A stretch of DNA of 64,000 nucleotides from Streptococcus parasanguinis (GCF_001074805.1 NZ_JUPI01000016.1:1-64000), one strand, 5' to 3'. Positions 46,283-56,903 are shown, counted from the first letter of the stretch. The notes: generated from the sequence alone by a model not told the origin. Numbers and translations: made by a program.

Positions 46283-46951
46283 ATGAATCTGGTAGAGAAT
46301 GCTGATCTTGTTCGGCAACAAGTAGAAACAGCAAGAAACAAAGCTAACCGTCAAGATCAAGTTAATGTGATAGCTGTTACCAAGTATGTGGATGTTGCCA
46401 CAACAGAAGCACTGGTGAAAACAGGTATCCAACATATCGGTGAAAATCGTGTCGATAAATTCCTAGAAAAGTATCAAGCTCTAAAAGAGTATGACCTCAC
46501 TTGGCACTTGATTGGGAGCCTCCAACGGCGGAAAGTAAAAGACGTGATTAATCTCGTCGATTACTTTCATGCCTTGGATTCGGTGAAGCTGGCTCAAGAA
46601 ATTCAAAAGCGAGCAGAACACCCGATCAAGTGTTTCCTCCAAGTGAACATTTCTGGTGAAGAAAGTAAGCATGGATTTGCACCCGATGAACTGGATGATG
46701 TTTTAGCGGAAATCGCACAGCTGGACAAAATTGAAATTGTTGGTTTAATGACGATGGCTCCTTTTGAGGCTAGTCAAGAAGAGTTGCAGGATATTTTTTC
46801 AAAAACTCACCAACTTCAGAAACAACTAGAAAAGAAACAATTAAAAAATATGCCTTTTTCAGAACTAAGTATGGGTATGAGTCGTGACTTTGAAGTAGCC
46901 ATTGCGAACGGAGCGACTTATGTTAGAATTGGGACATCATTTTTTAAATAG
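46283..46951 (+). CDS. ylmE: PLP homeostasis protein YggS (YlmE)
   Basis: The 222-residue PROSC-family TIM-barrel protein binds PLP on the Lys of AVTKYV. The conserved segments HIGENRVDKF, WHLIGSLQRRKVKDV and ELSMGMSRDFEVAI are present. It controls vitamin B6 pools and is always found in the ftsZ-ylm cluster of Firmicutes. Confidence 0.95.
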   Translation: MNLVENADLVRQQVETARNKANRQDQVNVIAVTKYVDVATTEALVKTGIQHIGENRVDKFLEKYQALKEYDLTWHLIGSLQRRKVKDVINLVDYFHALDSVKLAQEIQKRAEHPIKCFLQVNISGEESKHGFAPDELDDVLAEIAQLDKIEIVGLMTMAPFEASQEELQDIFSKTHQLQKQLEKKQLKNMPFSELSMGMSRDFEVAIANGATYVRIGTSFFK

Positions 46952-46960
46952 GAAAGAACT

Positions 46961-47590
46961 ATGTCATTAAAAGATAAATTTAACAACTTTATTGACTACT
47001 TCACAGAAGACGGTGAAGAAGTAGAAGTTCGCGAGGCAAAAGCAGCTGGGGCGGAAACACAACCAGTTCCACAGCCACAGCCGACTCCTCAAGTGACTTC
47101 TCCACGTCCACAGATTAGTCAAAGAGAACCAGTAAAACCAAAACCGACTCCTGTCGCACCTGTTACGACTCCAGTGTCTACAGCGGCAGTGAAGGAACCT
47201 GTTTCAACAACGAAAAATACATCTGAAAATATTACTCGTTTGCATGAACGTCAACGTGAATTGGCTGCTAATCGTGCGAATACAGATGAAAAGATTACCA
47301 TTGATGTACGCTATCCCCGCAAATACGAGGAAGCGACTGAAATTGTTGATCTATTACTATCTAATGAGAGTATCTTGATTGACTTCCAATATATGACTGA
47401 AGTACAAGCACGTCGTTGTTTAGATTATTTGGATGGGGCTCGTTATGTTTTAGCAGGAAATCTTCGTCGTGTTGCAAGTACCATGTACTTGTTGACTCCA
47501 ATTAATGTAGTCGTTAACATTGAAGATATCCGCCTTCCAAATGATGTGGAAGTGACAGAATTTGACTATGATATGAAACGTAATCGTTAA
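46961..47590 (+). CDS. sepF: Cell division protein SepF
   Basis: The 209-residue protein has an N-terminal membrane-binding amphipathic helix ([14 protein letters not shown]), a Pro/Gln/Thr-rich linker (about 30-105) and the SepF core ([40 protein letters not shown]). SepF polymerises and helps anchor FtsZ. The next gene starts 1 nt after its stop. Confidence 0.96.
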   Translation: MSLKDKFNNFIDYFTEDGEEVEVREAKAAGAETQPVPQPQPTPQVTSPRPQISQREPVKPKPTPVAPVTTPVSTAAVKEPVSTTKNTSENITRLHERQRELAANRANTDEKITIDVRYPRKYEEATEIVDLLLSNESILIDFQYMTEVQARRCLDYLDGARYVLAGNLRRVASTMYLLTPINVVVNIEDIRLPNDVEVTEFDYDMKRNR

Positions 47591-47591
47591 G

Positions 47592-47855
47592 ATGGTTATC
47601 TTTCAATACTTATCAAATATCATTCAAATCTATTCCATCATTCTTGTCATCTATGCCTTACTATCTTGGTTCCCTGGGGCACCTCAGAGTACTCTTGGAC
47701 AAATGGTTCACCGCCTAGTTGAACCATTTTTGAGCCTTTTTAGAAAGTTACCATTGCAGTTTGGAGGCTTGGATTTTACGGTTCTTGTAGCACTTTTGGT
47801 CTTGAACTTGATGAATCAGTTATTAGCCCGCTTGTTCCTACTTTTGATTGGGTAG
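47592..47855 (+). CDS. ylmG: YggT family membrane protein (YlmG)
   Basis: The 87-residue protein has two hydrophobic helices (ILVIYALLSWFPGAPQSTLG and FTVLVALLVLNLMNQLLARLF) and the YggT signature between them (VHRLVEPFLSLFRKLPLQFGGLD, split here for reading). It is linked genetically to cell division and cell shape, but its biochemical role is unknown. Position between sepF and ylmH is conserved. Confidence 0.92.
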   Translation: MVIFQYLSNIIQIYSIILVIYALLSWFPGAPQSTLGQMVHRLVEPFLSLFRKLPLQFGGLDFTVLVALLVLNLMNQLLARLFLLLIG

Positions 47856-47861
47856 AAAACG

Positions 47862-48653
47862 ATGGGACAGACAGAGATTTACCAACATTTCAATCGCGAA
47901 GATCACGAATTCATTGATCGTTGTATTGAATTGTCTGAAAGAGTGGTGGAACGCTATTCTGTTGAGGTGACGGGCTTTTTAAACCCTCATCAGGTCGGTA
48001 TTTTACGAAATGTCGCGGCAAGCTACCAATTACAGGTCTTTGCTTCCAGCGATGAGCAGAAAATGGAGTATGCCAAGGTTATTGTTGCTCCAGATTATTA
48101 CCAATTAGATCCAAGTGACTTTGATCTGGCCCTATTGGAAATGGTCTATGCTTCAAAATTTCATCACTTGACCCATTCCCAGGTACTGGGGACCATTGTT
48201 CACCAATTAGGTGTGGAGCGCAAGTCCTTTGGAGATATTCTGACGAGTGATGGAAAGATCCAAGTATTTGTTGAACAGCGTTTTGTTCCCTATTTCATGG
48301 ATCACATCCAGAAAATTTCTCGGGTACCTGTTAAGCTGAGGGAAGTTCCTCTCTCTGAACAAATGATCGTAGAGGAAGAAAGCCAGCAGCGAGATATTCT
48401 CGTGTCGAGTTATCGGTTAGATAAGGTGATTGCTGGGACCTTCAAGCTTTCGCGCTCACAAGCTAGTCAGTTGATTAGTTCTGGTCTAGTGAAAGTTAAC
48501 TATGCGACTACTTCCAATGTTAGCTATGCTGTAGGTCTGAATGATTTAGTCAGTGTTCGACGCTTTGGGCGTCTTAAAATTGTTTCTGAAAATGGTATTT
48601 CAAAGAGTGGAAAATATAAAGTAACTGTTGAAGTACTCTTAAGTAAAAAATGA
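47862..48653 (+). CDS. ylmH: S4 RNA-binding protein YlmH
   Basis: The 263-residue protein ends with an S4 domain (SYRLDKVIAGTFKLSRSQASQLISSG, residues about 184-210, followed by VKVNY). The preceding part is of the YlmH/RqcP2 type. In Bacillus homologues (RqcP) take part in ribosome-associated quality control. It is in the division cluster, 9 nt before divIVA. Confidence 0.92.
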   Translation: MGQTEIYQHFNREDHEFIDRCIELSERVVERYSVEVTGFLNPHQVGILRNVAASYQLQVFASSDEQKMEYAKVIVAPDYYQLDPSDFDLALLEMVYASKFHHLTHSQVLGTIVHQLGVERKSFGDILTSDGKIQVFVEQRFVPYFMDHIQKISRVPVKLREVPLSEQMIVEEESQQRDILVSSYRLDKVIAGTFKLSRSQASQLISSGLVKVNYATTSNVSYAVGLNDLVSVRRFGRLKIVSENGISKSGKYKVTVEVLLSKK

Positions 48654-48662
48654 GGAGGAGTT

Positions 48663-49490
48663 ATGGCTCTTACTGCTTTAGAAATTAAAGATAAAACTTT
48701 TGGCGTTAAATTTAGAGGGTATGATGCGAACGAAGTAGAAGAATTTCTAGATATCGTTGTTCGCGATTATGAAGATCTTGTTCGTTTAAATCATGATCAA
48801 GAAGCAAAAATTCAAGCTCTTGAAGAACGCTTAAACTATTTTGATGAAATGAAAGATTCATTGAGTCAATCTGTTTTGATTGCACAAGATACTGCGGAAC
48901 GTGTCAAACAAGCCGCTAACGAACGTTCTGAAAATATTGTTCGTCAAGCTGAACAAGATGCACAGCACTTAGTGGATGAAGCAAAACAAAAAGCAAATGA
49001 AATCCTTCGTCATGCAACGGATAATGCCAAGAAGGTTGCCGTTGAAACAGAGGAATTGAAGAACAAGACACGCGTCTTCCATCAACGTTTGAAATCAACC
49101 ATCGAAAGCCAATTGAGCATTATCGATACACCTGAATGGGATGAAATTCTTCGTCCAACAGCTATGTACATTCAAACAAGTGATGAAGCTTTCCGTGAAA
49201 TTGTGGAGAAAGCTTTGGGTGAATCTGTTCACCATCATCATGCAGAAGATGATAACATTGATTTGACTCGTCAATTCTCTCCAGCTGAAATCGAAGAATT
49301 GCAAAAACGCATCGAAGCTGCTAATTTAGAATTGGGTGCAACACAAGCGTTTGAAGGTTTGAATGAAAAAGTTCAATCCGCTTTAGAAGAAGCAGAGCAC
49401 GCTCGTCATGAAAATGAAGAAGTTGTTGAGGTTGAAGAAACTATTCAACCTGAAGATGATGCAAATCGTGAATCTGTCAATATTTTATAA
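48663..49490 (+). CDS. divIVA: Cell division initiation protein DivIVA
   Basis: The 275-residue coiled-coil protein recognises curved membranes. Its N-terminal lipid-binding domain reads TALEIKDKTFGVKFRGYDANEVEEFLD (residues 3-29, in parts), followed by a long coiled coil (about 35-140) and an acidic C-terminal tail (EEVVEVEETIQPEDD). GGAGG lies 5 nt before the ATG. Confidence 0.96.
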   Translation: MALTALEIKDKTFGVKFRGYDANEVEEFLDIVVRDYEDLVRLNHDQEAKIQALEERLNYFDEMKDSLSQSVLIAQDTAERVKQAANERSENIVRQAEQDAQHLVDEAKQKANEILRHATDNAKKVAVETEELKNKTRVFHQRLKSTIESQLSIIDTPEWDEILRPTAMYIQTSDEAFREIVEKALGESVHHHHAEDDNIDLTRQFSPAEIEELQKRIEAANLELGATQAFEGLNEKVQSALEEAEHARHENEEVVEVEETIQPEDDANRESVNIL

Positions 49491-49491
49491 T
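49486..49491 (+). promoter_or_regulatory. Candidate -10 box of the ileS T-box
   Basis: TATAAT overlaps the divIVA stop and would start transcription near 49498, at the base of the T-box stem. The -35 region is weak. Confidence 0.4.
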
Positions 49492-49497
49492 TTTGTA

Positions 49498-49714
49498 AAA
49501 ACAGGTCCATTAATGATAGGTCTAGCGAGCAGATGATGGTGGAAGATCTGCACTCCCTCTTAATGGATGATCCTTTTACAGTATTCGTTCTGAACCATTG
49601 AGTAAGAACGGACGTTTCCCTCGTTACGGGATGAGAGGAGAAAGTCGTTTGCGACTTCTCGAACAAAGGTGGTACCACGAGCAATCGTCCTTTTTAGGAT
49701 GCTCGTGTTTTTTT
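49498..49714 (+). promoter_or_regulatory. T-box leader of ileS
   Basis: Stem I pairs CCATTAA (49507-49513) with TTAATGG (49560-49566) and has a distal GCAGAT/ATCTGC hairpin with the GGTGG loop. The 3' bulge just below reads ATGATC, with ATC (49570-49572), an isoleucine codon, as candidate specifier. A second hairpin GAGAAAGTCG/CGACTTCTC follows. The T-box core AAGGTGGTACCACG spans 49666-49679. The terminator stem CACGAGC/GCTCGTG (49676-49707) with a T run can form instead. Confidence 0.9.
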
Positions 49715-49743
49715 ATAGCTTTTTAAATCAATAAGGAGACACA

Positions 49744-52536
49744 ATGAAACTTAAAGAAACATTGAATCTTGGGAAAACAGCTTTTCCAATGCGGGCTGGG
49801 CTTCCAACGAAAGAACCAGTTTGGCAAAAAGAATGGGAAGATGCAAAATTGTATCAACGCCGTCAAGAGTTGAATGAAGGAAAACCGCATTTTACCCTTC
49901 ATGATGGCCCTCCCTATGCCAACGGAAATATTCACGTAGGGCATGCCATGAACAAGATCTCAAAAGATATCATTGTTCGTTCTAAGTCTATGTCAGGATT
50001 TTACGCCCCTTATATTCCAGGTTGGGATACTCATGGTTTGCCAATTGAGCAAGTCTTGGCCAAACAAGGCGTGAAACGTAAAGAAATGGACTTGGTTGAG
50101 TATTTGAAACTCTGCCGTGAATATGCGCTTTCTCAAGTAGATAAACAACGCGAAGACTTCAAACGCTTAGGTGTTTCAGGTGATTGGGATCATCCTTATG
50201 TAACCTTGACGCCTGACTATGAAGCAGCACAGATCCGAGTCTTTGGTGAAATGGCCAATAAAGGCTATATCTACCGTGGGGCTAAGCCAGTTTACTGGTC
50301 TTGGTCTTCTGAATCAGCCCTCGCTGAAGCAGAGATTGAATACCATGATTTGGTATCAACGTCTCTTTACTATGCGAACAAAGTTAAAGATGGTAAGGGT
50401 GTCCTAGATACAGACACTTACATCGTTGTCTGGACAACAACTCCATTTACGGTTACAGCTTCTCGTGGATTGACGGTGGGTGCAGAGTTTGATTATGTCG
50501 TAGTGAAACCTGCTGGATCTGACCGCAAGTATGTCGTAGCATCTGAGCTCTTGCCAAGCCTTTCTGAAAAATTCGGTTGGGAAAATGCTGAAGTCCTTGC
50601 GACTTACCAAGGAAAAGAATTGAACCATATCGTTACAGAACACCCATGGGATCCTGAAGTAGATGAATTGGTGATCCTTGGTGAGCATGTAACCCTTGAT
50701 TCAGGTACTGGTATCGTCCATACCGCTCCTGGTTTTGGTGAGGATGACTACAATGTAGGGATTGCCAATGGCCTCGAAGTTGCTGTTACTGTTAACGAAC
50801 GCGGAATCATGATGGAAAATGCTGGCCCTGACTTTGCTGGTCAGTTCTATGACAAGGTTGTTCCAACGGTTATCGAAAAACTTGGCGATTTGCTCCTTGC
50901 TCAAGAAGAAATCTCTCACTCCTACCCATTTGACTGGCGGACGAAAAAACCAATCATCTGGCGTGCAGTTCCACAATGGTTTGCCTCAGTATCAAAATTC
51001 CGTCAAGATATCTTGGACGAAATTGAAAAAGTGAAATTCCACTCAGAATGGGGGAAAGTCCGTCTTTACAACATGATTCGTGACCGTGGTGACTGGGTCA
51101 TCTCTCGTCAACGTGCCTGGGGTGTGCCTCTTCCAATCTTCTATGCAGAAGACGGAACGCCAATCATGACAGCTGAAACAATTGAGCATGTAGCTCAACT
51201 CTTTGAAGAGCATGGTTCAATCATCTGGTGGGAACGTGATGCTAAAGACCTCTTGCCAGAAGGATTTACCCATCCAGGTTCACCAAATGGGGAATTCAAG
51301 AAAGAAACTGACATCATGGACGTTTGGTTTGACTCAGGTTCATCATGGAATGGGGTTGTGGTTAACCGTCCAGAACTCAAATACCCAGCTGATCTTTACC
51401 TAGAAGGTTCAGACCAATACCGTGGTTGGTTCAACTCATCTCTGATCACTTCTGTGGCGAACCATGGTGTAGCACCATACAAACAAATCTTGTCTCAAGG
51501 TTTCGCTTTGGATGGTAAAGGTGAGAAGATGTCTAAATCTCTTGGAAATACCATTGCTCCAAGTGATGTTGAAAAGCAATTTGGTGCTGAAATCTTGCGT
51601 CTCTGGGTAACCAGTGTAGACTCAAGTAATGACGTGCGTATCTCAATGGATATCTTGAGCCAAGTGTCTGAGACTTACCGTAAGATCCGGAATACTCTTC
51701 GTTTCTTGATTGCCAACACTTCTGACTTTAACCCTGCTGAGGATACAGTTGCTTACGACGAGCTTCGTTCAGTTGACAAGTACATGACCATTCGCTTTAA
51801 CCAGCTTGTTAAGACCATCCGTGATGCTTATGAAAACTTTGAGTTCTTGACGATCTACAAGGCGCTTGTTAACTTTATCAACGTTGACTTGTCAGCCTTC
51901 TACCTTGATTTTGCCAAGGATGTTGTTTACATCGAAGGAGCGAAATCGCTAGAACGCCGTCAAATGCAAACAGTCTTCTATGATATTTTGGTGAAAATCA
52001 CGAAACTCTTGACGCCAATTCTTCCTCACACTGCTGAAGAAATCTGGTCTTACCTTGAGTTTGAAGAGGAAGACTTCGTTCAATTGTCAGAATTGCCAGA
52101 AGCAGAAACGTTTGCCAACCAAGAAGAAATCTTGGATACTTGGTCAGCCTTCATGGACTTCCGTGGTCAAGCTCAAAAAGCCTTGGAAGAAGCGCGGAAT
52201 GAAAAAGTGATCGGTAAATCACTAGAAGCTCATTTGACAGTTTATCCAAACGAAGTCGTGAAAACACTTCTTGGAGCTGTTGATAGCAATGTTGCTCAAC
52301 TCTTGATTGTTTCTGAGTTGACCATCGCAGAAGGCCCAGCTCCAGAAGGTGCAGTGACCTTTGAAGATGTAGCCTTCACGGTTGAACGTGCAGCTGGTGA
52401 AGTTTGTGACCGTTGCCGTCGCATCGATCCAACAACAGCTGAACGTCACTACCACGCAACCATCTGTGATCACTGTGCAAGCATCGTCGAAGAGAACTTT
52501 GCAGACGCAGTCGCAGAAGGATTTGAAGCTAAATAA
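49744..52536 (+). CDS. ileS: Isoleucine--tRNA ligase
   Basis: The 930-residue class I synthetase has HVGH in [11 protein letters not shown] near residue 65, an editing domain with [19 protein letters not shown] in [11 protein letters not shown] near 595, and a C-terminal zinc knuckle CDRC...CDHC near 890-910. AAGGAGA precedes the ATG. It closes the division cluster and is controlled by its own T-box. Confidence 0.98.
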   Translation: MKLKETLNLGKTAFPMRAGLPTKEPVWQKEWEDAKLYQRRQELNEGKPHFTLHDGPPYANGNIHVGHAMNKISKDIIVRSKSMSGFYAPYIPGWDTHGLPIEQVLAKQGVKRKEMDLVEYLKLCREYALSQVDKQREDFKRLGVSGDWDHPYVTLTPDYEAAQIRVFGEMANKGYIYRGAKPVYWSWSSESALAEAEIEYHDLVSTSLYYANKVKDGKGVLDTDTYIVVWTTTPFTVTASRGLTVGAEFDYVVVKPAGSDRKYVVASELLPSLSEKFGWENAEVLATYQGKELNHIVTEHPWDPEVDELVILGEHVTLDSGTGIVHTAPGFGEDDYNVGIANGLEVAVTVNERGIMMENAGPDFAGQFYDKVVPTVIEKLGDLLLAQEEISHSYPFDWRTKKPIIWRAVPQWFASVSKFRQDILDEIEKVKFHSEWGKVRLYNMIRDRGDWVISRQRAWGVPLPIFYAEDGTPIMTAETIEHVAQLFEEHGSIIWWERDAKDLLPEGFTHPGSPNGEFKKETDIMDVWFDSGSSWNGVVVNRPELKYPADLYLEGSDQYRGWFNSSLITSVANHGVAPYKQILSQGFALDGKGEKMSKSLGNTIAPSDVEKQFGAEILRLWVTSVDSSNDVRISMDILSQVSETYRKIRNTLRFLIANTSDFNPAEDTVAYDELRSVDKYMTIRFNQLVKTIRDAYENFEFLTIYKALVNFINVDLSAFYLDFAKDVVYIEGAKSLERRQMQTVFYDILVKITKLLTPILPHTAEEIWSYLEFEEEDFVQLSELPEAETFANQEEILDTWSAFMDFRGQAQKALEEARNEKVIGKSLEAHLTVYPNEVVKTLLGAVDSNVAQLLIVSELTIAEGPAPEGAVTFEDVAFTVERAAGEVCDRCRRIDPTTAERHYHATICDHCASIVEENFADAVAEGFEAK

Positions 52537-52550
52537 TAAGACGTGAAAAA

Positions 52551-52580
52551 TCGCAGGGAGAGAGTCTCCTTGCGACTTTT
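52551..52580 (+). terminator. Terminator after ileS
   Basis: TCGCAGGGAGA pairs with TCTCCTTGCGA (one G-T) and is followed by CTTTT. Confidence 0.75.
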
Positions 52581-52596
52581 CAATAAAGAGGAAGTT

Positions 52597-53031
52597 ATGT
52601 GGTACCAGAAAGAATTTAAGGAACTAGAACTGAAAGAGTTTTACGAGATCGTTCAGCTGCGATTAGAGACCTTTGTCGTGGAACAAACTAGGATCTACAA
52701 TGATCTCGATGATGTTGATTATCGATCTATCCACCTTTTTCATCAAAATAGGGAAGGACGTGTGGATGCCTATGCTCGCATATTCGAAACGGGGTTGACG
52801 ATTCATTTTGGCCGAGTGGCTGTTGCCAAAGGCAGTCGTGGTCAAGGACTAGGAGAGGCTATGGTAGAGCGAATTTTGAACCTGTGTGAACAGAGATTTC
52901 CTGGACGGACCATTGAAATTGAGGCTCAAGAGCAGGTGGTCGGCTTGTATGAAAAGTTAGGTTTTCAAACGGTGAGCGAGCCCTTTATCTTGGCTTCTAC
53001 CCCTCACGTAAAAATGATCTATCAGAAATAA
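52597..53031 (+). CDS. GNAT acetyltransferase, ElaA-like
   Basis: The protein of about 144 residues matches the ElaA-type GNAT family: LKEFYEIVQLRLETFVVEQ at the N-terminus and acetyl-CoA loop VAVAKGSRGQGLGEAMVERIL near residues 86-106, followed by AQEQVVGLYEKLGF. Substrate is unknown. Start 52597 follows AGAGGAAG; the upstream in-frame extension runs through the ileS terminator. Confidence 0.87.
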   Translation: MWYQKEFKELELKEFYEIVQLRLETFVVEQTRIYNDLDDVDYRSIHLFHQNREGRVDAYARIFETGLTIHFGRVAVAKGSRGQGLGEAMVERILNLCEQRFPGRTIEIEAQEQVVGLYEKLGFQTVSEPFILASTPHVKMIYQK

Positions 53032-53033
53032 AG

Positions 53034-53072
53034 AATCCTTTCATCTCATAATCGAGGTGAAAGGATTATTTT
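53034..53072 (+). terminator. Terminator after the ElaA-like gene
   Basis: AATCCTTTCATCTC pairs with GAGGTGAAAGGATT (one T-G) and is followed by a T run. Confidence 0.8.
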
Positions 53073-53087
53073 TGGAAAAAGATACCA

Positions 53088-53118
53088 AAGAAAAAAGTAA
53101 GGCAAATTGGCCTTACTT
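53088..53118 (-). terminator. Terminator of the DUF1827 gene (minus strand)
   Basis: AAGTAAGGC and GCCTTACTT form a 9-bp stem followed on the minus strand by a T run; the stem overlaps the stop codon. Confidence 0.75.
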
Positions 53119-53415
53119 AGTAATTGGAAAGGAAATTTCAATTAGTTTATCGGAGTAGAGGGTTTTAATAGCGGATTGGTCAATGATTTGAAGATCAATC
53201 TTACGTTTTAAAAAGAACTCACGAATTTTTTCTACTTCAGTTTCACGAATAGCTCGGTGTTTGTTACTGATCAATAATTCATAGTGGGTTGGGGCTTGTG
53301 TAAAAATAACATCAGTATTGCCCGCGGAATAAACCTCGACAAGCAAGGCGTCAGTGCTGGCAAGTTGGCTCTTGACCAGTGCAGCATGACTATTGGTGGT
53401 ATTAATGAGCTTCAT
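53113..53415 (-). CDS. DUF1827 family protein
   Basis: The 100-residue cytosolic protein matches DUF1827, a family confined mostly to streptococci and relatives and without known function: MKLINTTNSHAALVKSQL and ISNKHRAIRETEVEKIREFFLKR. Shine-Dalgarno AGGAGG precedes the ATG. Single-gene minus-strand unit. Confidence 0.82.
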   Translation of the reverse strand: MKLINTTNSHAALVKSQLASTDALLVEVYSAGNTDVIFTQAPTHYELLISNKHRAIRETEVEKIREFFLKRKIDLQIIDQSAIKTLYSDKLIEISFPITK

Positions 53416-53482
53416 ATGAGTTCCTCCTGACCTCTATCTTCATTTATTATAGCACTTTTTTTTATTTTGTGAAAGAAGTCCT

Positions 53483-53932
53483 TTAGTTTTTATGGGCAAT
53501 TTTCCACTGTTCAATGCCCCATTTATGACTGCCACGTTTGAGTTTTTCAATCGCTTCCTCTACTGGGAACCAAGAGAGATTGTTAAAATCTTCCAGTGGT
53601 TTTTGAGTTTCTGTGTAGTCGACGACTTCATAAATATAGGCAGGATTGTAGTAGTAGGTATCCCGGTGGCTAGAATAAAAATACTCGTCTGCTTGGCCAT
53701 AGTATTGCCCTAAAATAGCGGTAAAGCCTAATTCTTCGATCAGTTCCCGTTTCAGAGCTTGCAAGTGATCTTCACCCGCCTCGATTTCCCCGCCAGGTAA
53801 GAACCAAGCCCCATTTGGAGCTTGAACGAGGATGATCTGATCCTGGTCCTTATTGGGAATAACAGCGTAGACACCGTATCGGTTCACATACGCAACATCT
53901 TGTTTCTTTTCACCAAAACTTGGAATGGTCAT
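53483..53932 (-). CDS. NUDIX hydrolase
   Basis: The 149-residue protein has a complete Nudix box from G in PGGEIEAGEDHLQA through KRELIEELGF (pattern GX5EX7REUXEEXGU), which binds Mg and cleaves nucleoside diphosphate-linked substrates. The N-terminal RYGVYAVIPNKDQDQIILVQ is the usual first strand. Substrate is unknown; an 8-oxo-dGTP-like or housekeeping role is possible. Minus strand, between DUF1827 and clpE. Confidence 0.9.
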   Translation of the reverse strand: MTIPSFGEKKQDVAYVNRYGVYAVIPNKDQDQIILVQAPNGAWFLPGGEIEAGEDHLQALKRELIEELGFTAILGQYYGQADEYFYSSHRDTYYYNPAYIYEVVDYTETQKPLEDFNNLSWFPVEEAIEKLKRGSHKWGIEQWKIAHKN

Positions 53933-53992
53933 GGTTTTCTCTTTTCTTATTTTTTCATCATTATATCATATTTTTTAGCAAAAATCTGGAGG

Positions 53993-54025
53993 AAAAAAAG
54001 AAAGAGACTGGATTTTCCAGTCTCT
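53993..54025 (-). terminator. Terminator of clpE (minus strand)
   Basis: AGAGACTGGA and TCCAGTCTCT form a perfect 10-bp stem followed on the minus strand by a long T-rich run. Confidence 0.85.
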
Positions 54026-54042
54026 GAATGTACATTTACTGA

Positions 54043-56307
54043 TTATGATTCCGAAGTCTGTTCAACTGGTTTGTGAGCAGACTTGATAGAGATTTTCCCA
54101 TTGCTGGTCAAGACGGCTTTGAGTTGTTTTTCACTTGGATGTTCCAGGTAATAATCGGTAATAGCATCTTCGATATGGTCTTGGATAGTACGACGGAGTG
54201 GGCGGGCCCCCATTTTTGGATCGTATCCCAGATCGACCAATTTTTCTTTCACCTTCTCTGTCACGTCCAGATGAATCTCATTTTGTGCGAGACGTTGATT
54301 GACTTCATCGAGCATGAGGGTAACGATTTGAAGCAGGTTTTCTTTTGATAGAGGTTGGAATTCAATGATGCCATCAAAACGGTTCATGAATTCGGGGCTA
54401 AAGAAGTTACCGAGTTCTCCAAGTACAGAGTTGGTGCGTCCTTCTCGAGCTGCTCCAAAACCAACATTGGCCTCAGCTTTGCCGGTTCCAGCATTAGAGG
54501 TCATGATGATAATGGTATCTTTAAAGCTGACAGTGCGGCCTTGACCATCTGTCAGACGGCCATCATCCAAGACTTGCAGGAACATGTGCATGACGTCTGG
54601 ATGGGCTTTTTCAACTTCATCCAACAAAACGAGAGAGTATGGATTGCGGCGGACCTTTTCAGTTAGTTGTCCAGCTTCATCGTAGCCCACATAGCCCGGA
54701 GGAGCTCCGACTAGTTTCGCTACGCTGTGTTTTTCCATGTATTCGCTCATATCAAAGCGGATCATATTGTCTGCAGAACCAAAGAGTTCAATCGCCAATT
54801 GTTTAGACAATTCGGTCTTCCCGACACCGGTTGGTCCGACAAAAAGGAAGCTTCCGATTGGACGATTTGGCGATCCTAGGCCGACACGATTGCGTCGAAT
54901 GGCTTTCGCAATTTTATCCACTGCATCATCTTGACCGATCACATGGGCTTTCAAATCAGAAGCCAGATTGATCAATTGAGACTGTTCCTTTTCTTTCAAA
55001 TCACCAACAGGAATATTGGTCTTTTGTTCAACGATGTGCTCAATGGTTTTTTCGCTGATGACAGGAGTCTCCTGATCTGTGACATGTTGTCCTTGCATTT
55101 CCTTGTATTTCGCGATTTGGTCACGGAAGTAGGCTGCTTTTTCAAAGTCTTCTTCGCGGGTTGCTTGAGCTTTGAGGTTTTCAGCTTCAATCAAGCGCTG
55201 ATCGATAACTTTTGGATCTACAAAGTTCAGAGTCAGGTTCATTTTAGACCCGGCTTCATCCAACAAATCAATGGCCTTGTCTGGCAGGAAGCGATCTTGG
55301 ATGTAGCGGTTTGAAAGAATAGCTGCCGCTTCGATGGCCCCGTCTGTATAGTGAACGTGGTGGTAGTCTTCGTATTTTTTCTGGATGCCTTTGAGGATGG
55401 TGATGGTTTCTTCAACCGTGGGCTCATCGACCTTAACGGGTTGCATCCGACGTTCCAAGGCCGCATCTTTTTCAATGATGCGGTATTCATTGAGGGTAGT
55501 AGCACCGACCAATTGGAGTTCACCGCGCGCCAAGGCTGGTTTGAGGATATTTCCAGCGTCCATATTGCCTTCGCCAGCAGATCCTGCGCCAACAATTTCA
55601 TGGATTTCGTCGATGAAAAGAATCACATCTTCACGTTGACGAATTTCATCCATTAATTTTTGCATGCGTTCTTCGAATTGACCACGAATACCTGTGCCTT
55701 GAACGAGATTGACGACGTCTAGGCGGATGACTTCTTTTCCTTGCAATTTATGAGGAACGTCTCCATCGACGATTTTTTGGGCCAAGCCTTCCACAACGGC
55801 AGTTTTTCCGACCCCAGGTTCTCCGATCAGAACCGGATTGTTCTTGGTTCGACGGTTGAGAATTTCGATGACACGGATAATTTCTTCATCACGGCCGATA
55901 ACAGGGTCAATATCCCCTTTGCGGGCAATTTCTGTGACATTGATACCGAATTCTTCTAATAGTCCTTTAGGCTTTTGAGGGCGAGCTTGGCGTGGGTCTT
56001 GACTGCCGCTACGGTTATTGTTTTGGCCGTAACCGCCACCTCCATAACTGCCTCCAGATTGAGTTGGAGGTGTTTGAGGTTCTTGTGGACTTTGGAAGTT
56101 TCCAAGGTTATTGAAGAAATCTTCGAAAGGGTCTCCAGTCAGTTGACTCCGTTGGGTCATGCCTTTCAAGAAGCTGTTATTTGGGTCTGTTTTCATAATT
56201 TTATAGCAATTTTGACAGAGGTCTACTTGTTGCTGACGTCCATTTACATTTGTATATAAATGGATGGTTGATTCATTTATTTTACAATTTTGACAAAGCA
56301 TATACAT
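54043..56307 (-). CDS. clpE: ATP-dependent Clp protease ATP-binding subunit ClpE
   Basis: The 754-residue AAA+ unfoldase has the ClpE-specific N-terminal zinc finger (CQNC at 4-7 and CQNC at 31-34), a Gly/Gln-rich linker (about 70-110), a first AAA module with Walker A GEPGVGKT, a UVR-like coiled-coil middle part, and a second module with Walker A GPTGVGKT. It feeds damaged proteins to ClpP. A perfect CtsR box lies upstream, so it belongs to the heat-shock CtsR regulon. The plus-strand frames opposite it are shadows. Confidence 0.97.
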   Translation of the reverse strand: MYMLCQNCKINESTIHLYTNVNGRQQQVDLCQNCYKIMKTDPNNSFLKGMTQRSQLTGDPFEDFFNNLGNFQSPQEPQTPPTQSGGSYGGGGYGQNNNRSGSQDPRQARPQKPKGLLEEFGINVTEIARKGDIDPVIGRDEEIIRVIEILNRRTKNNPVLIGEPGVGKTAVVEGLAQKIVDGDVPHKLQGKEVIRLDVVNLVQGTGIRGQFEERMQKLMDEIRQREDVILFIDEIHEIVGAGSAGEGNMDAGNILKPALARGELQLVGATTLNEYRIIEKDAALERRMQPVKVDEPTVEETITILKGIQKKYEDYHHVHYTDGAIEAAAILSNRYIQDRFLPDKAIDLLDEAGSKMNLTLNFVDPKVIDQRLIEAENLKAQATREEDFEKAAYFRDQIAKYKEMQGQHVTDQETPVISEKTIEHIVEQKTNIPVGDLKEKEQSQLINLASDLKAHVIGQDDAVDKIAKAIRRNRVGLGSPNRPIGSFLFVGPTGVGKTELSKQLAIELFGSADNMIRFDMSEYMEKHSVAKLVGAPPGYVGYDEAGQLTEKVRRNPYSLVLLDEVEKAHPDVMHMFLQVLDDGRLTDGQGRTVSFKDTIIIMTSNAGTGKAEANVGFGAAREGRTNSVLGELGNFFSPEFMNRFDGIIEFQPLSKENLLQIVTLMLDEVNQRLAQNEIHLDVTEKVKEKLVDLGYDPKMGARPLRRTIQDHIEDAITDYYLEHPSEKQLKAVLTSNGKISIKSAHKPVEQTSES

Positions 56308-56362
56308 ACCTCACAGTAGGGTTTTGATGGTCTTCCATCAAGAGAATAGCCTATTTTTAAAA

Positions 56363-56379
56363 GGTCAAAAATAGTCAAA
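56363..56379. promoter_or_regulatory. CtsR operator of clpE
   Basis: GGTCAAA-AAT-AGTCAAA matches the CtsR heptad consensus exactly. It lies between the clpE -10 box and its start codon, about 56 nt before the ATG. Confidence 0.9.
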
Positions 56380-56392
56380 GATTTATAGTTTC

Positions 56393-56420
56393 ATTATATC
56401 AGTATTCTAGAAGTTTGCAA
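56393..56420 (-). promoter_or_regulatory. Promoter of clpE
   Basis: On the minus strand TTGCAA (56415-56420) and TATAAT (56393-56398) are 16 nt apart, directly upstream of the CtsR box. Confidence 0.7.
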
Positions 56421-56549
56421 GAATTTGCTACGAAATGTCGCTTAGGAATACTGAAGAAAGCAAATCAATGGAAAAATGTGAATTTTTATTGGAAGAGCTT
56501 TCTCTTTTATGATAAAATAGGAGAGTAGAAAGTAAAGAGGAGAAATAAA

Positions 56550-56780
56550 ATGGAATCACATTTAGTACGGATTATCAACCGTTTGGAGACGATGACAAAA
56601 GACGGTGGAAACTTAAAACGTAATTTTGAACGTGACGGTGTTGTTGTCGCTGAAGTAGCCTACAACCACAATGAAGAAGAAGGTTCAACCTTTACACTTC
56701 GTGATGTTGAAGCGCGTGAAACCTATACTTTTGACAGCATTGATTTAATTGCAATGGAAATTTATGAATTGCTTTACTAA
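56550..56780 (+). CDS. DUF1797 family protein
   Basis: The 76-residue protein matches DUF1797, a small conserved Firmicute family without known function: HLVRIINRLETMTKDGGNLKR at the start and FDSIDLIAMEIYELL at the end. AGAGGAGA precedes the ATG. It is monocistronic, transcribed away from clpE, with a terminator behind it. Confidence 0.85.
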   Translation: MESHLVRIINRLETMTKDGGNLKRNFERDGVVVAEVAYNHNEEEGSTFTLRDVEARETYTFDSIDLIAMEIYELLY

Positions 56781-56792
56781 GCAACTGAGTGG

Positions 56793-56826
56793 ATGAGTTT
56801 GGGGTGGTCTCAAGCTCATTTTTTGT
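56793..56826 (+). terminator. Terminator after the DUF1797 gene
   Basis: ATGAGTTTGGG pairs with CTCAAGCTCAT (two G-T pairs) around GTGGT, followed by six T residues. Confidence 0.7.
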
Positions 56827-56894
56827 CCATCTGGCTATAGTTTGCGTCTATAAGAAATTCTAAATAGGAACAGTTAGGTTTGAGACTTGAAATC

Positions 56895-56903
56895 TGCTAT
56901 AAT
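56895..56903 (+). promoter_or_regulatory. Extended -10 promoter of folD
   Basis: TG-C-TATAAT lies 42 nt before the folD ATG. Confidence 0.5.
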
